A stretch of DNA of 50,518 bases, from positions 1 to 50,518 of the forward strand of contig DDGG01000017.1 in NCBI GenBank assembly GCA_002337525.1. Reading direction: 5' to 3'. The position numbers and the translations under genes are program-made. The notes below the pieces were generated by a model. It was not told where the DNA came from, did not search any database, and saw only the letters and a list, made by a program, of their open reading frames with translations. Position 1 is the first letter of the stretch. Each line of letters starts with the position of its first letter. Below are positions 25,225 through 34,173 of this stretch, piece after piece. The DNA is from Alphaproteobacteria bacterium UBA1908. Lineage in GTDB: Bacteria > Pseudomonadota > Alphaproteobacteria > Caedimonadales > UBA1908.

Positions 25225-26295
25225 CTAAAAATCTTTTGTATAAACCCTTAAGCACCGCCGACCAAGTCGTGATAAAATCTCGTAGGGAATTGTATCACCT
25301 GCCAACGCCAATTCTGAAAGAGTTTCGATGTTATTGAAAAAAGTCACCGATGCTCCAACTTCAAGAGTGTTACACGAGCAGTCTGTAACATCAATAGTTG
25401 TGAAGTCCATGGATACATTTCCACAAATTGGCAGCACCTGACCGTTGAAGTAAAAATGCCCTTTATTGGATAAAGCCCGTGAAACACCGTCCGCATACCC
25501 CATTGCAACTGTGGCAATACGGGTTGGACGATCAGCTATCCACGTCGCATTATAGCCAACGCTCTGCCCCTTTCGAAGAGCCCTGAGTTGAATAATTTTA
25601 GCAGTTACAGTAATAGCGGATTTCAAGCTTCCCTGATGAAGTCCTTCCTCTAAAAGGCCGCTTAAACCCAATCCAACACGTATCATATCCCCACAAAAGT
25701 CTTCTCCTAAAAAAAGGCCGTGTGAATTGGCAAGACTTGTCTGAGCTTCAGGAAATAAAGTCTTTAGATAAGAAAATTTTTCTTTTTGGTCCCTGTTTTG
25801 GGGTGATATTGGATCATCACCACTGGCATAATGTGTCATGAGATGATCAACACCAAGGGTCGGAAAAGCCTGTTTTATCTGAACAGCTTCTTGAAAATCA
25901 AAACCCGTACGCGCCATCCCTGTATCAATATGCAAGGCACACAGTCGATCAGCAGCCTTCTCTGTCCAGGTCTGAAGACTTTTAAAATCACCAAGAACAG
26001 GCGTTAATCCATAGTCAAGAAATGTTTTGAACTCATCATGGGGAAGCCCTTCCAGAACATAGATTGTGGCCCCTGGAAGATAAGAACGAAGACGTCTTCC
26101 CTCTTCAAAAAATGCCACAAAATATGTATCACACCCAACGCGCCAAAGTGTCCTGGAGACTGCTTCCATTCCAAGACCATAAGCATCAGCCTTAATAACT
26201 GCGGCAACTTTTCTTGACGGCCTTTTTTTCTGAAAGAAACGGTAATTATTTTCAAGAGCATCAAGATCAACAGTAATCGTTGGAAGAGAACTCAC
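25225..26295 (-). CDS. alr: Alanine racemase
   Basis: Alr makes D-alanine for peptidoglycan using pyridoxal phosphate. The 356-residue protein has the cofactor lysine in AVIKADAYGLGM (about residue 34), the TGMARTGF segment, the catalytic tyrosine in SVGYNATWIAD, and CGNVSMDFTTIDVTD near the C-terminus. Length is normal. The start is GTG. It lies 15 bases after dnaB; the dnaB-alr adjacency is seen in many Alphaproteobacteria. As the only alanine racemase in view it is probably essential for the wall. Confidence 0.93.
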   Translation of the reverse strand: MSSLPTITVDLDALENNYRFFQKKRPSRKVAAVIKADAYGLGMEAVSRTLWRVGCDTYFVAFFEEGRRLRSYLPGATIYVLEGLPHDEFKTFLDYGLTPVLGDFKSLQTWTEKAADRLCALHIDTGMARTGFDFQEAVQIKQAFPTLGVDHLMTHYASGDDPISPQNRDQKEKFSYLKTLFPEAQTSLANSHGLFLGEDFCGDMIRVGLGLSGLLEEGLHQGSLKSAITVTAKIIQLRALRKGQSVGYNATWIADRPTRIATVAMGYADGVSRALSNKGHFYFNGQVLPICGNVSMDFTTIDVTDCSCNTLEVGASVTFFNNIETLSELALAGDTIPYEILSRLGRRCLRVYTKDF

Positions 26296-26310
26296 AGCTT
26301 TAATATCATC

Positions 26311-27807
26311 CTATGATCCAATAGTTGCCTGTGGTGTGTACTCATCTTTTTCAAGATCCGAGAATTTCGTGAAACGGCCATCACAGAAAAGCTTCACTGT
26401 TCCGATAGGACCGTGTCGTTGTTTGGAAATAATTAATTCTGATACATTTTTAACGCGGTTCATCTTTTCCTGCCAGGTAGTATATTTTTCTCTGTCTCCC
26501 TCGGAAGGTTCCTGACGAGCCAAATAATATTCATCACGGTAAACAAACATAACGACATCGGCATCTTGCTCAATCGACCCTGATTCACGTAAATCAGAAA
26601 GCTGTGGACGCTTGTCATCTCTTTGTTCAACCGAACGGGAGAGCTGAGAAAGAGCGATAACAGGCACGTTAAGCTCTTTTGCCAGAGTCTTAAGACCTCG
26701 GGTGATTTCTGATACTTCTTCAACACGATTATTCGATCTACGGTTTCCTGACAAAAGCTGTAAATAATCAACCACGATTAAACCAAGACCATGCTTGCGT
26801 TTGAGGCGCCTTGACCTGGTACGAAGCGCCGAAATCGTTAGAGCTGGTGTATCGTCAATATAAAGTGGCAGACTTGCCATACGACGGCTCATTTCGGCAA
26901 AACGCAGGAAATATTCCTCCTTAATTTCACCACGCCTGATTTCATCTGATGGTACGTGGGTTTCCTGGGAAAGAAGACGCCCTGCCAACTGTTCAGAAGA
27001 CATCTCCAAAGAAAAGAAAGCAACAACGGCTCCTTCACCATCTTCATTTTTCTCGAGATGTGCCAGCGCTGCATTAAAAGCAATATTAGTGGCAAGAGCA
27101 GTTTTACCCATCGAAGGACGTCCTGCCAGAATCAAGAGATCTGAAGGGTGTAACCCCCCTAATCTATTATCAAGATCTCTTAAGCCCGTCGTCACCCCCA
27201 CAAGTTTGCTATCACGTTTATAAGCCGCGTTGGCCGTATTAATTGTCTGGGTCAATGCAGAACTGAACGCAACAAAACCTTTGTCTGTCTGACCTTCTGT
27301 CGCCAAATCATAAAGGCGCTGCTCTGTTGATTCGATTTGCTTTTGGGAAGATAGGGTAAGAGAAGGCTCAAAGGCATTATTCACAACTTCTGTTCCTAAA
27401 CCAATCAGTTCTCTTCGCACAGCCATATCATGAATGACTTTGGCATATTCACTTGTATTGATAATACTAATTACTGATGTCGCAAGCTGGGCGAGATAAT
27501 CAGTCCCTCCTACCTCTGATAAACTTTCATCATGGGTAAAAAAATCTTTCAGTGTAATAGGGTCGGCAACTTGACCTCTCTCAATAAGACGGCCCATTGC
27601 CTCATAAATGCGACCATTGGCTGGATCAAAAAAATGCTCCGGTTTTAAATATTCAGAAATTGTCTCATAAGCCTGATTACTGTGCAGCAAAGCCCCCAGA
27701 AGAGCCTGCTCTGCCTCCAAATTACGGGGAGGAATACGAAGATTATCAGACAGTTCTTTTTCCGATTGGAACTCTGTTGGCGATGTCTCAGGCATTTGAG
27801 CTGGCAT
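26311..27807 (-). CDS. dnaB: Replicative DNA helicase DnaB
   Basis: DnaB is the hexameric 5'-3' helicase of the replication fork. The product (498 residues from ATG 27807) has the N-terminal DnaB domain (PPRNLEAEQALLGALL), a linker, and the RecA-like C-terminal domain with Walker A GRPSMGKTAL, SLEMSSEQLAGRLLSQ, Walker B VVDYLQLLSG and QLSRSVEQRDDKRP near the end. A GTG ten codons earlier (27837) is also possible; neither start has a strong ribosome-binding site. No intein or insertion is present. It heads the dnaB-alr-mlaE-mlaF-radA-cvpA run. Confidence 0.94.
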   Translation of the reverse strand: MPAQMPETSPTEFQSEKELSDNLRIPPRNLEAEQALLGALLHSNQAYETISEYLKPEHFFDPANGRIYEAMGRLIERGQVADPITLKDFFTHDESLSEVGGTDYLAQLATSVISIINTSEYAKVIHDMAVRRELIGLGTEVVNNAFEPSLTLSSQKQIESTEQRLYDLATEGQTDKGFVAFSSALTQTINTANAAYKRDSKLVGVTTGLRDLDNRLGGLHPSDLLILAGRPSMGKTALATNIAFNAALAHLEKNEDGEGAVVAFFSLEMSSEQLAGRLLSQETHVPSDEIRRGEIKEEYFLRFAEMSRRMASLPLYIDDTPALTISALRTRSRRLKRKHGLGLIVVDYLQLLSGNRRSNNRVEEVSEITRGLKTLAKELNVPVIALSQLSRSVEQRDDKRPQLSDLRESGSIEQDADVVMFVYRDEYYLARQEPSEGDREKYTTWQEKMNRVKNVSELIISKQRHGPIGTVKLFCDGRFTKFSDLEKDEYTPQATIGS

Positions 27808-28016
27808 TCGATACTTTCTTTTAAGGTCAGTCTTCACTTAAATCAATGGAAGCTTATATAGCATTTTTTGGAAAACAAACAGAAAATTCTCCAAAATTTA
27901 TTCTCTATACTAACCGATTCAAGAGCCTTTTACTAGATTTTTGAAACCTTATGAAAAGCTCTTTTGAAGAAAAAAGGCTCATTTTCTGTGATTATTCCCA
28001 AAATAAAAGATTGATA

Positions 28017-28748
28017 TTACTCATTTGCAAAAGAGGGTGTCTGAAAAATACGCGCTTTAAGTCCAGAAGATTGAGAAGACGTTGTCGCAACGACTCTCTT
28101 TTCTGCACGAATATAAACAAGTCCCCCTAATTTCTTACACCATTTACGGCCCGTTTTTTCAAGACGGAGCAAGGTTTTAGGAGACTTCAAGGGAGATAAA
28201 AAAGGTGGATAAAAAAGACAGTATGTTGGATTTTCAATAGGAATAAGGCCTTGTGCTTCCACCAAAGAAAAAAGCTGGTTTCCCGAATAAGGATGACCAC
28301 ATCCAAACGGAGTATCAACCGACCTTGCCCAAATGCCTCGACGATTAGGGGCAATAATAATAAGCTCCCCTCCTTCGACAAGAACGCGCCAGGCTTCCTG
28401 AAGCAAGCCTTCTATATCTCTTGTAAACTCAAGGGCGTGAGTAATAAGAAGCTTGTGAACAGATCGTGTTGGTAAAGGAATAGAGTCTCTCTCACAAAGA
28501 CACGTCAGATTCTTCTGCCCCAGTGGCCAGGAAAAGGCGCCCAACGATGAAGGCATTAAAAATAAGGTTCGATTTGTTTTGCCCAGCGTTTGTTCAAGGT
28601 AAGGAAATCCATACCCATAAGAAACGACTGTATCCTGAGGCATCACAGGTGACGAAAATTCTTTTAGACATAAGGAAACAGATCGCTTGACAAGTTTTCC
28701 AAGCCTTGAATTATAAAAATGATATAAGTGTGATGCATCTACCCACAT
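28017..28748 (-). CDS. Class I SAM-dependent methyltransferase-like protein
   Basis: A 243-residue protein of the methyltransferase type 11 fold: the post-motif-I region VVSYGYGFPYLEQTL, the acidic RDSIPLPTRSVHKLLITHALEF segment, and EAWRVLVEGGELIIIAPNRRG are typical. The glycine-rich SAM loop is atypical (GYGFPY). I place the start at ATG 28748 (MWVDASHLYHFYNS), since related alphaproteobacterial proteins open with a similar 'D..L..FY...LG' segment; a frame to 28832 begins with TTG inside a palindrome. The substrate is unknown. In other Alphaproteobacteria such a gene often lies next to glyoxalase II, which is not here. Confidence 0.75.
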   Translation of the reverse strand: MWVDASHLYHFYNSRLGKLVKRSVSLCLKEFSSPVMPQDTVVSYGYGFPYLEQTLGKTNRTLFLMPSSLGAFSWPLGQKNLTCLCERDSIPLPTRSVHKLLITHALEFTRDIEGLLQEAWRVLVEGGELIIIAPNRRGIWARSVDTPFGCGHPYSGNQLFSLVEAQGLIPIENPTYCLFYPPFLSPLKSPKTLLRLEKTGRKWCKKLGGLVYIRAEKRVVATTSSQSSGLKARIFQTPSFANE

Positions 28749-28812
28749 AAGCCTAGAGTACCATAAGTTGTCTTCAAAATATATGGGAAGCCCTTCGAAC
28801 GAACAGAACGTG

Positions 28813-28841
28813 ACAAGAGCCTCCTTTTGCAAGGCTCTTGT
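28813..28841. repeat. 10-bp perfect palindrome
   Basis: ACAAGAGCCT (28813-28822) is mirrored by AGGCTCTTGT (28832-28841) around a nine-base centre. No T-run follows on either strand, so it is not a standard terminator. It lies in the gap before the methyltransferase and overlaps its alternative TTG start. Confidence 0.5.
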
Positions 28842-28853
28842 CCTTTAACTTTG

Positions 28854-28913
28854 GATCGTCACATTGACCTGCGGTTTCCTCAGGATAACGAGTGTCTCCT
28901 CACGATGACAAAG
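28854..28913. repeat. Short tandem, partly palindromic repeat element
   Basis: Two imperfect copies of TCCTCA(G/C)GAT(A/G)AC lie within 30 bases, framed by ATCGTCA and GATGACA which are partly complementary. Read on the minus strand it resembles the 'GTCATC..GAGGAG' type of dispersed intergenic repeat found in many bacterial genomes. One copy only is visible in this window, so family membership cannot be shown. Confidence 0.35.
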
Positions 28914-28999
28914 GAGAAAACCTTTGCGACTAACATTATTTAAATGCGTTAAACAGTCCTCTGTCAACAAGCACACAAGAATTAATAACTCTTTCTGGA

Positions 29000-30301
29000 T
29001 CAACTATCAGCAAGAGTCTCCTCACTGGACAATGTTCGCCCCTCTATAAGCTCCATAAAAAGGCGATGCCAGTTCTGCTCTGCTCCTAAACGCATAAACA
29101 CAGCTCCAATGCCAACGGCGGCCCTGTCCAGGAAAACAAATTCACGGGGTGGGGTAACGCCTCCAAGACGACGAAGTTCTGCATGAACACGTGCAGCAAT
29201 TTCACGCCCTTCTACACCGCTAATATCCTGTTTAATTGGACGAACCCGATTTTCGAGCAAAGGGTCATATAACATCTTTGCCCACAGGGTAAGTGCTTCC
29301 ACCAGTTCTTTTGATAAATTTGTAAAGCCCCAGGATTCATAAGCAGCAACAAGATCTGTCTCTGAATTATTTTCCAGTGCTCGATAAAGATCAATAATGC
29401 TTTCTACAAAAGAGGCGTGAAAATAGCGAACACACCCAAAATCAAGCAAATTCAAGCTGGCATCATCACGAAAGGTATAATTTCCCATATGGGGATCACC
29501 ATGAATAACACCATGATGATATAAAGGTTTATACCAGGCTTCAAAAAGTGTTTTTGCAATCCTGTTTTTGAAGTCTTGAGAGTGATTTTCAAGGTTTCTC
29601 AAAGATCTCCCTTCCAACCATGACAGTGTTAGGAGACGACCTGTTGAGAGTTCAGAATAAACCTTTGGAATATGAACAGAAGGGTCATCCTTAAAAATAT
29701 CCTGGAAATATAAAATGTTTTTTGCTTCAAGCCTATAGTCCACTTCTTCCTTGAGACGATCCGAAATTTCTATGAAGAGCTCCTCGGTTTTAAGAGCCCC
29801 TAAAGTTGATTCATATAACTTTAGCCCTAATTTCAGCTGTTTGATATCGGACTCAATAACAGAAGCCATATCTGGGTATTGAAGCTTACAAGCCAGCAAA
29901 TCTCCCTCCGGGGAGACAGCTCTATGAACCTGGCCAAGAGAAGCTGCTGCCGCGGTCTTTTCATCAAAAGATAAAAATTTTTCATGCCAATCTGCGCCTA
30001 ATTCGCCCTGTAAACGGCGTCGAACAAAATATCCCCCCATTGCAGGAGCTTCAGATTGCAGCTGTTGAAATTCTTCGGCGTACTCCTCGGGAATAGCTCC
30101 GGGAACGGTTGCCAGAAATTGGGCTATCTTCATAATGGGGCCTTTCAGATTGCCCATAACCCGTGTAAAAGTCTGTGCCTGACTATCATGATCTATCGAA
30201 ATTCCAAAAAACCGCTCGCCTACATAACGCGTTGCGGCTCCACTTAGAGCGCCGGAAATTTTAGAATAGCGCTTAAAACGTGAAGGAGGTTCATTTGACA
30301 T
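29000..30301 (-). CDS. ABC1/UbiB-family atypical kinase
   Basis: A 433-residue member of the ABC1 (AarF/UbiB/COQ8) family of atypical kinases, associated with ubiquinone synthesis and lipid homeostasis. It has the KxGQ-type motif as MKIAQFLATVPGAIP (Ala in place of Gly), the Ala-rich loop AAASLGQVHRA, the ATP-site lysine in LACKLQYPD, the catalytic HGDPHMGNY and the metal DFG as LLDFGCVR. No C-terminal transmembrane helices like those of E. coli UbiB are seen, so it belongs to the soluble alphaproteobacterial subgroup. It lies two bases after pyk and ends the eamA-pyk-ubiB run. Confidence 0.85.
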   Translation of the reverse strand: MSNEPPSRFKRYSKISGALSGAATRYVGERFFGISIDHDSQAQTFTRVMGNLKGPIMKIAQFLATVPGAIPEEYAEEFQQLQSEAPAMGGYFVRRRLQGELGADWHEKFLSFDEKTAAAASLGQVHRAVSPEGDLLACKLQYPDMASVIESDIKQLKLGLKLYESTLGALKTEELFIEISDRLKEEVDYRLEAKNILYFQDIFKDDPSVHIPKVYSELSTGRLLTLSWLEGRSLRNLENHSQDFKNRIAKTLFEAWYKPLYHHGVIHGDPHMGNYTFRDDASLNLLDFGCVRYFHASFVESIIDLYRALENNSETDLVAAYESWGFTNLSKELVEALTLWAKMLYDPLLENRVRPIKQDISGVEGREIAARVHAELRRLGGVTPPREFVFLDRAAVGIGAVFMRLGAEQNWHRLFMELIEGRTLSSEETLADS

Positions 30302-30303
30302 AA

Positions 30304-31758
30304 CTATCCCCCCTGGCCCAAAGTTAGAATACGAAGTACACGGGTTGTTCCCGCTTTGAAAATCTGTTGAGGCAAAGACTGCAGGAAACTCCCACCTGCT
30401 GTGATCACAACATCATCACCTATCTTTGCAAGGTGTTCTTCCAGGACAGCTTTTTGAGTGACTTCTATAATTTCAAGCAAAGAATTAATTTCTTCGGACA
30501 ATCGAGGATAAACCCCCCAGGCTAAACAAAGTTGAGCGGCAACTTTACTTTCAGGTGTTAAAGCCAAAACAGGACATTGCGGACGTTCAAAAGCAGCTTG
30601 ATAGGACGATGCCCCACTATATGTTAGCGTAACGATACCTTTTGCTTCTATGGATTGGGAAACCTGTCGGGCTGCTTCCATAATAGCCTGGTCCGGTGTT
30701 TTCCTGGAGCGACTTTCGCTTCGTTCCTTTTCACGATAGATCCAATACAAAGAATCAGATTCGACTTTATCAATAATACGATTCATCATCTTGACAGCAG
30801 CCTCTGGATATTGGCCTGCCGCAGATTCCGCCGATAACATAACCGCATCAACACCTTCATAAACAGCATTGGCAACATCAGAGGCTTCTGCCCGAGTCGG
30901 CGTTGGTGATGAAATCATAGACTCCAACATTTGAGTCGCCACTATAACTGGCTTTGCTTTTGCTCTTGCTTTACTAATAATTTTTTTTTGTGCCGATGGA
31001 ACGTCTTCAGGAGGAAGTTCAACGCCCAAATCTCCTCTTGCTATTAGAAGGGCGTCAGAAGCCTCGATAATTTCATCTATATGATCAAGAGCCAAAGGTT
31101 TTTCAATTTTAGAAATGATTTTTGCCTGATCCCTAATAAGGGAGCGCGCCAATAAAACATCATCAGCTTTCTGCACAAAAGACAGGGCAACCCAGTCCAC
31201 CTCCAAAGACAGACCAAACTTAAGGTCTTCTCTGTCTTTTTCTGTCAATGATTCCTGGGGAAGAGCAGAATCTGGAATATTAACCCCTTTTTTATCCGAT
31301 AATATCCCCCCCACTTCGACCAGGCAACGAATTATCTCAGGAGAAACCTCTTGTACCCTCAAAGAGATAAGTCCATCATTTAAAAGTAAACGGTGGCCTT
31401 CCTTGACAGCCTTGAAAATCTCGGGATGGGGAAGCCGGACACGTGATGTGCACCCTGGATTGTCTTCTAAATCAAAGTAAAAATTACTTCCTGCCTCAAG
31501 AAGAACAAAACCTTCTTTAAAAAGACCAATACGCAGTTTGGGGCCCTGTAAGTCCTGGATAATTCCAACAGGACGACCTGTTGACTTACTTAATTCCCGA
31601 ATCCACTCAACATTTTTTTGGTGAATATCATAAGTTCCATGAGAAAAATTCAATCGAAACAAGTTGACACCAGCCCTTAAAAGATCTGTGATCATTTCCT
31701 TGCTTGAGCTTGCAGGGCCAAGTGTGGCAATTATTTTTGTTGCTCTTTGCCGTTGCAT
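30304..31758 (-). CDS. pyk: Pyruvate kinase
   Basis: Pyk makes pyruvate and ATP from phosphoenolpyruvate at the end of glycolysis. The 484-residue protein has TKIIATLGPAS at the start, FRLNFSHG, the catalytic lysine block IISKIEKPLALDHIDEI, the metal site ARGDLGVELPPEDVP and ATQMLESMI. The C-terminal domain is the ordinary allosteric one, with no PEP-utiliser extension. It lies one base after eamA and two bases before the ubiB-like gene. Its presence shows the organism keeps substrate-level ATP formation from sugars. Confidence 0.96.
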   Translation of the reverse strand: MQRQRATKIIATLGPASSSKEMITDLLRAGVNLFRLNFSHGTYDIHQKNVEWIRELSKSTGRPVGIIQDLQGPKLRIGLFKEGFVLLEAGSNFYFDLEDNPGCTSRVRLPHPEIFKAVKEGHRLLLNDGLISLRVQEVSPEIIRCLVEVGGILSDKKGVNIPDSALPQESLTEKDREDLKFGLSLEVDWVALSFVQKADDVLLARSLIRDQAKIISKIEKPLALDHIDEIIEASDALLIARGDLGVELPPEDVPSAQKKIISKARAKAKPVIVATQMLESMISSPTPTRAEASDVANAVYEGVDAVMLSAESAAGQYPEAAVKMMNRIIDKVESDSLYWIYREKERSESRSRKTPDQAIMEAARQVSQSIEAKGIVTLTYSGASSYQAAFERPQCPVLALTPESKVAAQLCLAWGVYPRLSEEINSLLEIIEVTQKAVLEEHLAKIGDDVVITAGGSFLQSLPQQIFKAGTTRVLRILTLGQGG

Positions 31759-31759
31759 T

Positions 31760-32680
31760 TTATGATCTCCTGAAGCTTAAACGCGTTTGACGGGCTACCA
31801 TAATACCGGTCAGAACAATAAGGCCTCCGATAATCTGAATAATAGTCAAACTCTCGCCAAATAAAATCCACGCAAACAGCGCTGCAAAAACAGGCGATAG
31901 ACTCATCAACAGAGATGATAGAGTGGCCGAAATATAAGCCATTGAATAGGTGAGTAATCCTTGACCTCCGATATGAACAAGAAAAGCCAGCCCAAAAAGA
32001 GGCAACCATCCCCAAGGCGTCTCCGGTAAAAGAATTTCCCCTGAAAAATAGGCTAACGTACCTAAAATATAAAGGGTTGGTAAAGCTCCCCATGCTAAAA
32101 TTGTGGGAGAGCTAAACGTTGTCCTAAGCTGTTTGACAGTAACAATGAAAGCAGCAAAAAAGAAGGCAGAAACAAGGGCCAGAAAATCCCCAAATAAGTT
32201 ACCGTTTTCCAAAGTAAAGTTATGACCAACAAGGATAACAGATCCGACTAAAGCCAATATAATGCCAATAATCAAAGGAGGACCTGCCTTTTCTTTAAAA
32301 ATAAGCCAGGAAACCCCTGCAACAATAATCGTTGTCAGATTATTAAGCAAAGTTGCGTTGACAACACTTGTTTTAAGCATCGACCAATGCCAGAAAAATA
32401 AATCAAGAGCCAAAAATGCTCCTGAACCAATGATCAGAAAATAATCTTGATGCGTGCGAGGCGTTTTGGGTTGCGGATCTTTAAGGTTATCAAAAATCAT
32501 CCAAGTCATTAAAAAAGGAAAAGCAAGGAAGAACCTGAAAAAGCCTGTTGCTGTTGGTCCGACTTCACTAAATCGCACAAAGATTGGCACCAAGGCAAGA
32601 GCTACAGCTGTTAAAAAGCCTGCTATAATAGCAAGTTTAGGTTTCTCGGAAAACAGCTTGTCAAAAAAGGCTCTCATCAT
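31760..32680 (-). CDS. EamA/DMT-family transporter
   Basis: A 306-residue inner-membrane protein with ten hydrophobic helices arranged as two EamA repeats (about residues 15-145 and 160-300). The second repeat includes the family's SLSPVFAALFAWILFGESLTIIQIIGG. These drug/metabolite transporters export or import amino acids, purines or other small molecules; the substrate cannot be told here. It starts the run with pyk and ubiB, from which it is separated by one base. Confidence 0.85.
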   Translation of the reverse strand: MMRAFFDKLFSEKPKLAIIAGFLTAVALALVPIFVRFSEVGPTATGFFRFFLAFPFLMTWMIFDNLKDPQPKTPRTHQDYFLIIGSGAFLALDLFFWHWSMLKTSVVNATLLNNLTTIIVAGVSWLIFKEKAGPPLIIGIILALVGSVILVGHNFTLENGNLFGDFLALVSAFFFAAFIVTVKQLRTTFSSPTILAWGALPTLYILGTLAYFSGEILLPETPWGWLPLFGLAFLVHIGGQGLLTYSMAYISATLSSLLMSLSPVFAALFAWILFGESLTIIQIIGGLIVLTGIMVARQTRLSFRRS

Positions 32681-32812
32681 AATTGGGGGCTCCTTACTGG
32701 ATCGTGTTAAAAATTCTCTTGAACAAATGATCTATCATATGCAAAAAGATTGCAACGGAGTTTTAAAATCGTTAGCTTGCATTACGATTAACTTAAATAA
32801 AGGACTATGCCA

Positions 32813-33112
32813 ATGACTAATTTTGCAGGTGTATCCGGTGGACACCTTAAACAATTTATCGAACGAATTGAACGCCTTGAAGAAGATAAAATTGCTGTTA
32901 CAGCAGATATTAAGGAAGTTTATGCGGAATTAAAATCTCAGGGCTTTGACCCTAAAATTATTAGAAAGGTTATTTCTCTACGTAAAATGGATCAGGACGA
33001 AAGAGCAGAACACGAAGAACTCCTCTCTGTCTATCTCAACGCGCTTGATATGGCAAGCAAACCCCAGTTTTCTCCTTCTACTGAAAATGATGATTCAACT
33101 GAAGCGGCTTAA
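32813..33112 (+). CDS. gapR: GapR-family nucleoid-associated protein (DUF2312)
   Basis: The 99-residue product is a DUF2312/GapR protein, a helical dimer/tetramer that binds overtwisted AT-rich DNA and aids replication in Caulobacter. The sequence GGHLKQFIERIERLEEDK, DIKEVYAELKSQGFD and IIRKVISLRKMDQDER is the conserved core. The ATG at 32813 is eight bases after AAAGGA and is a better start than the ATG at 32807. A short acidic tail (ENDDSTEAA) is extra. The family is essentially alphaproteobacterial, which supports the taxonomic call. Confidence 0.9.
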   Translation: MTNFAGVSGGHLKQFIERIERLEEDKIAVTADIKEVYAELKSQGFDPKIIRKVISLRKMDQDERAEHEELLSVYLNALDMASKPQFSPSTENDDSTEAA

Positions 33113-33136
33113 TTAAATTATTTTCCTGTCTCGTCG

Positions 33137-33161
33137 AGGGTCCTTAAGGACCCTTTCTTTT
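33137..33161 (+). terminator. Rho-independent terminator of gapR
   Basis: A perfect palindrome AGGGTCCTTAAGGACCCT is followed by TTCTTTT, 25 bases after the gapR stop. Confidence 0.8.
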
Positions 33162-33316
33162 AAAAACGTTAAGGCTTTCTTTACAAATATGTTCATATTC
33201 TTATCCAATTTTTTAAGGGAAAGAAAACTTGACGCTAAAATAATTAGTTTTTATTATCCCGCGTCGGCTTAAAAAATAAAAATTAATTTTCTAGGGATTG
33301 AAAGGTTTTTAAAATT

Positions 33317-34165
33317 ATGAAAAAATTTTTGTATTACTGGTCTGCTCTTATTCTATCTATCTCATCCCTGGTCGCTTCTGCAGAAGAAGCAGAACTTAAG
33401 TCTTGTTCAAGGTCATGCCCGGGAAAACCCTATGTGGGGTCAGGCTCAATAGAAATTGAGTCTTCTATCCCTGATAGTTATCAAGGTTTCCCTCAAACTG
33501 CCTCCTCTTGTATTGTGGGTTCGCCCTTTTCACAGGAGCAATCTAAAAAGGGAAGAGACGCCCTTAAAAAAATACAGGAAGGCCAAAATAAGAAATTTCA
33601 GGATTACATTGCCCAACAAAAAATAAATCTTACTTTTGATTTAGAGGATGATTTGAAAGCAAACATTGCGACTGCTGACATAAAAATAAATGAAAATAGT
33701 GAGTTTTTTCTTAACCTGACGAATCCTGGCGAAATGCCTTGCACAATAGAAAAGTCGTTTACGCTCATGCGCCCAGAAGAAAGTTTAAATCTGCCTTTTT
33801 CATTCTCAATAACATTAACATATCTCGATGGCACAATCATGACTCATAGCTGTGAGCACTTTGTTCGATGCTTTAGCGCTGATTTATCCGAAGAAGAAAA
33901 TCCGGATATCCTTTCAGGACTGTCTCTTTATCTTAAACTAAATGCAGAAGCTTTATCCCTGGGGATCAAAGAAAAATTTAGAACTTTTAATCGTCAAGAT
34001 CTTGTACCAAAGCCGACACAAGATTCTGTAGAAGGTTCTTCTCCTGTTACTAAAGAACCCGAAGATACTGCGTCATCAGATATAGACAACTCAACTTCAG
34101 AAAAAGAAGATGAAGATGATGATGATGATGATGATTTAATGTTTAAAATAGATGATTGGGATTAG
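33317..34165 (+). CDS. Secreted protein with a poly-aspartate tail
   Basis: This 282-residue protein has a signal peptide (MKKFLYYW, hydrophobic to ASA at about residue 22) and cysteines in CSRSCPG near the mature N-terminus. A middle region of about 120 residues (ENSEFFLNLTNPGEMPCTIE to YLDGTIMTHSCEH) looks like a beta-rich domain. The last ~50 residues are low in complexity: Ser/Thr/Glu-rich, then a run of seven Asp coded by repeated GAT triplets. I do not recognise it. The tail might bind metal or a basic partner. The gene converges on the next secreted orphan with only eight bases between stops. Confidence 0.6.
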   Translation: MKKFLYYWSALILSISSLVASAEEAELKSCSRSCPGKPYVGSGSIEIESSIPDSYQGFPQTASSCIVGSPFSQEQSKKGRDALKKIQEGQNKKFQDYIAQQKINLTFDLEDDLKANIATADIKINENSEFFLNLTNPGEMPCTIEKSFTLMRPEESLNLPFSFSITLTYLDGTIMTHSCEHFVRCFSADLSEEENPDILSGLSLYLKLNAEALSLGIKEKFRTFNRQDLVPKPTQDSVEGSSPVTKEPEDTASSDIDNSTSEKEDEDDDDDDDLMFKIDDWD

Positions 34166-34173
34166 AAAACTTG

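Noticed and set aside
28854..28913. CRISPR-like repeats
   Set aside because: Only two imperfect short copies, no regular spacers and no cas genes in the window.
33137..33161. Palindrome as an operator for the downstream secreted gene
   Set aside because: The T-run and position after gapR fit a terminator better.
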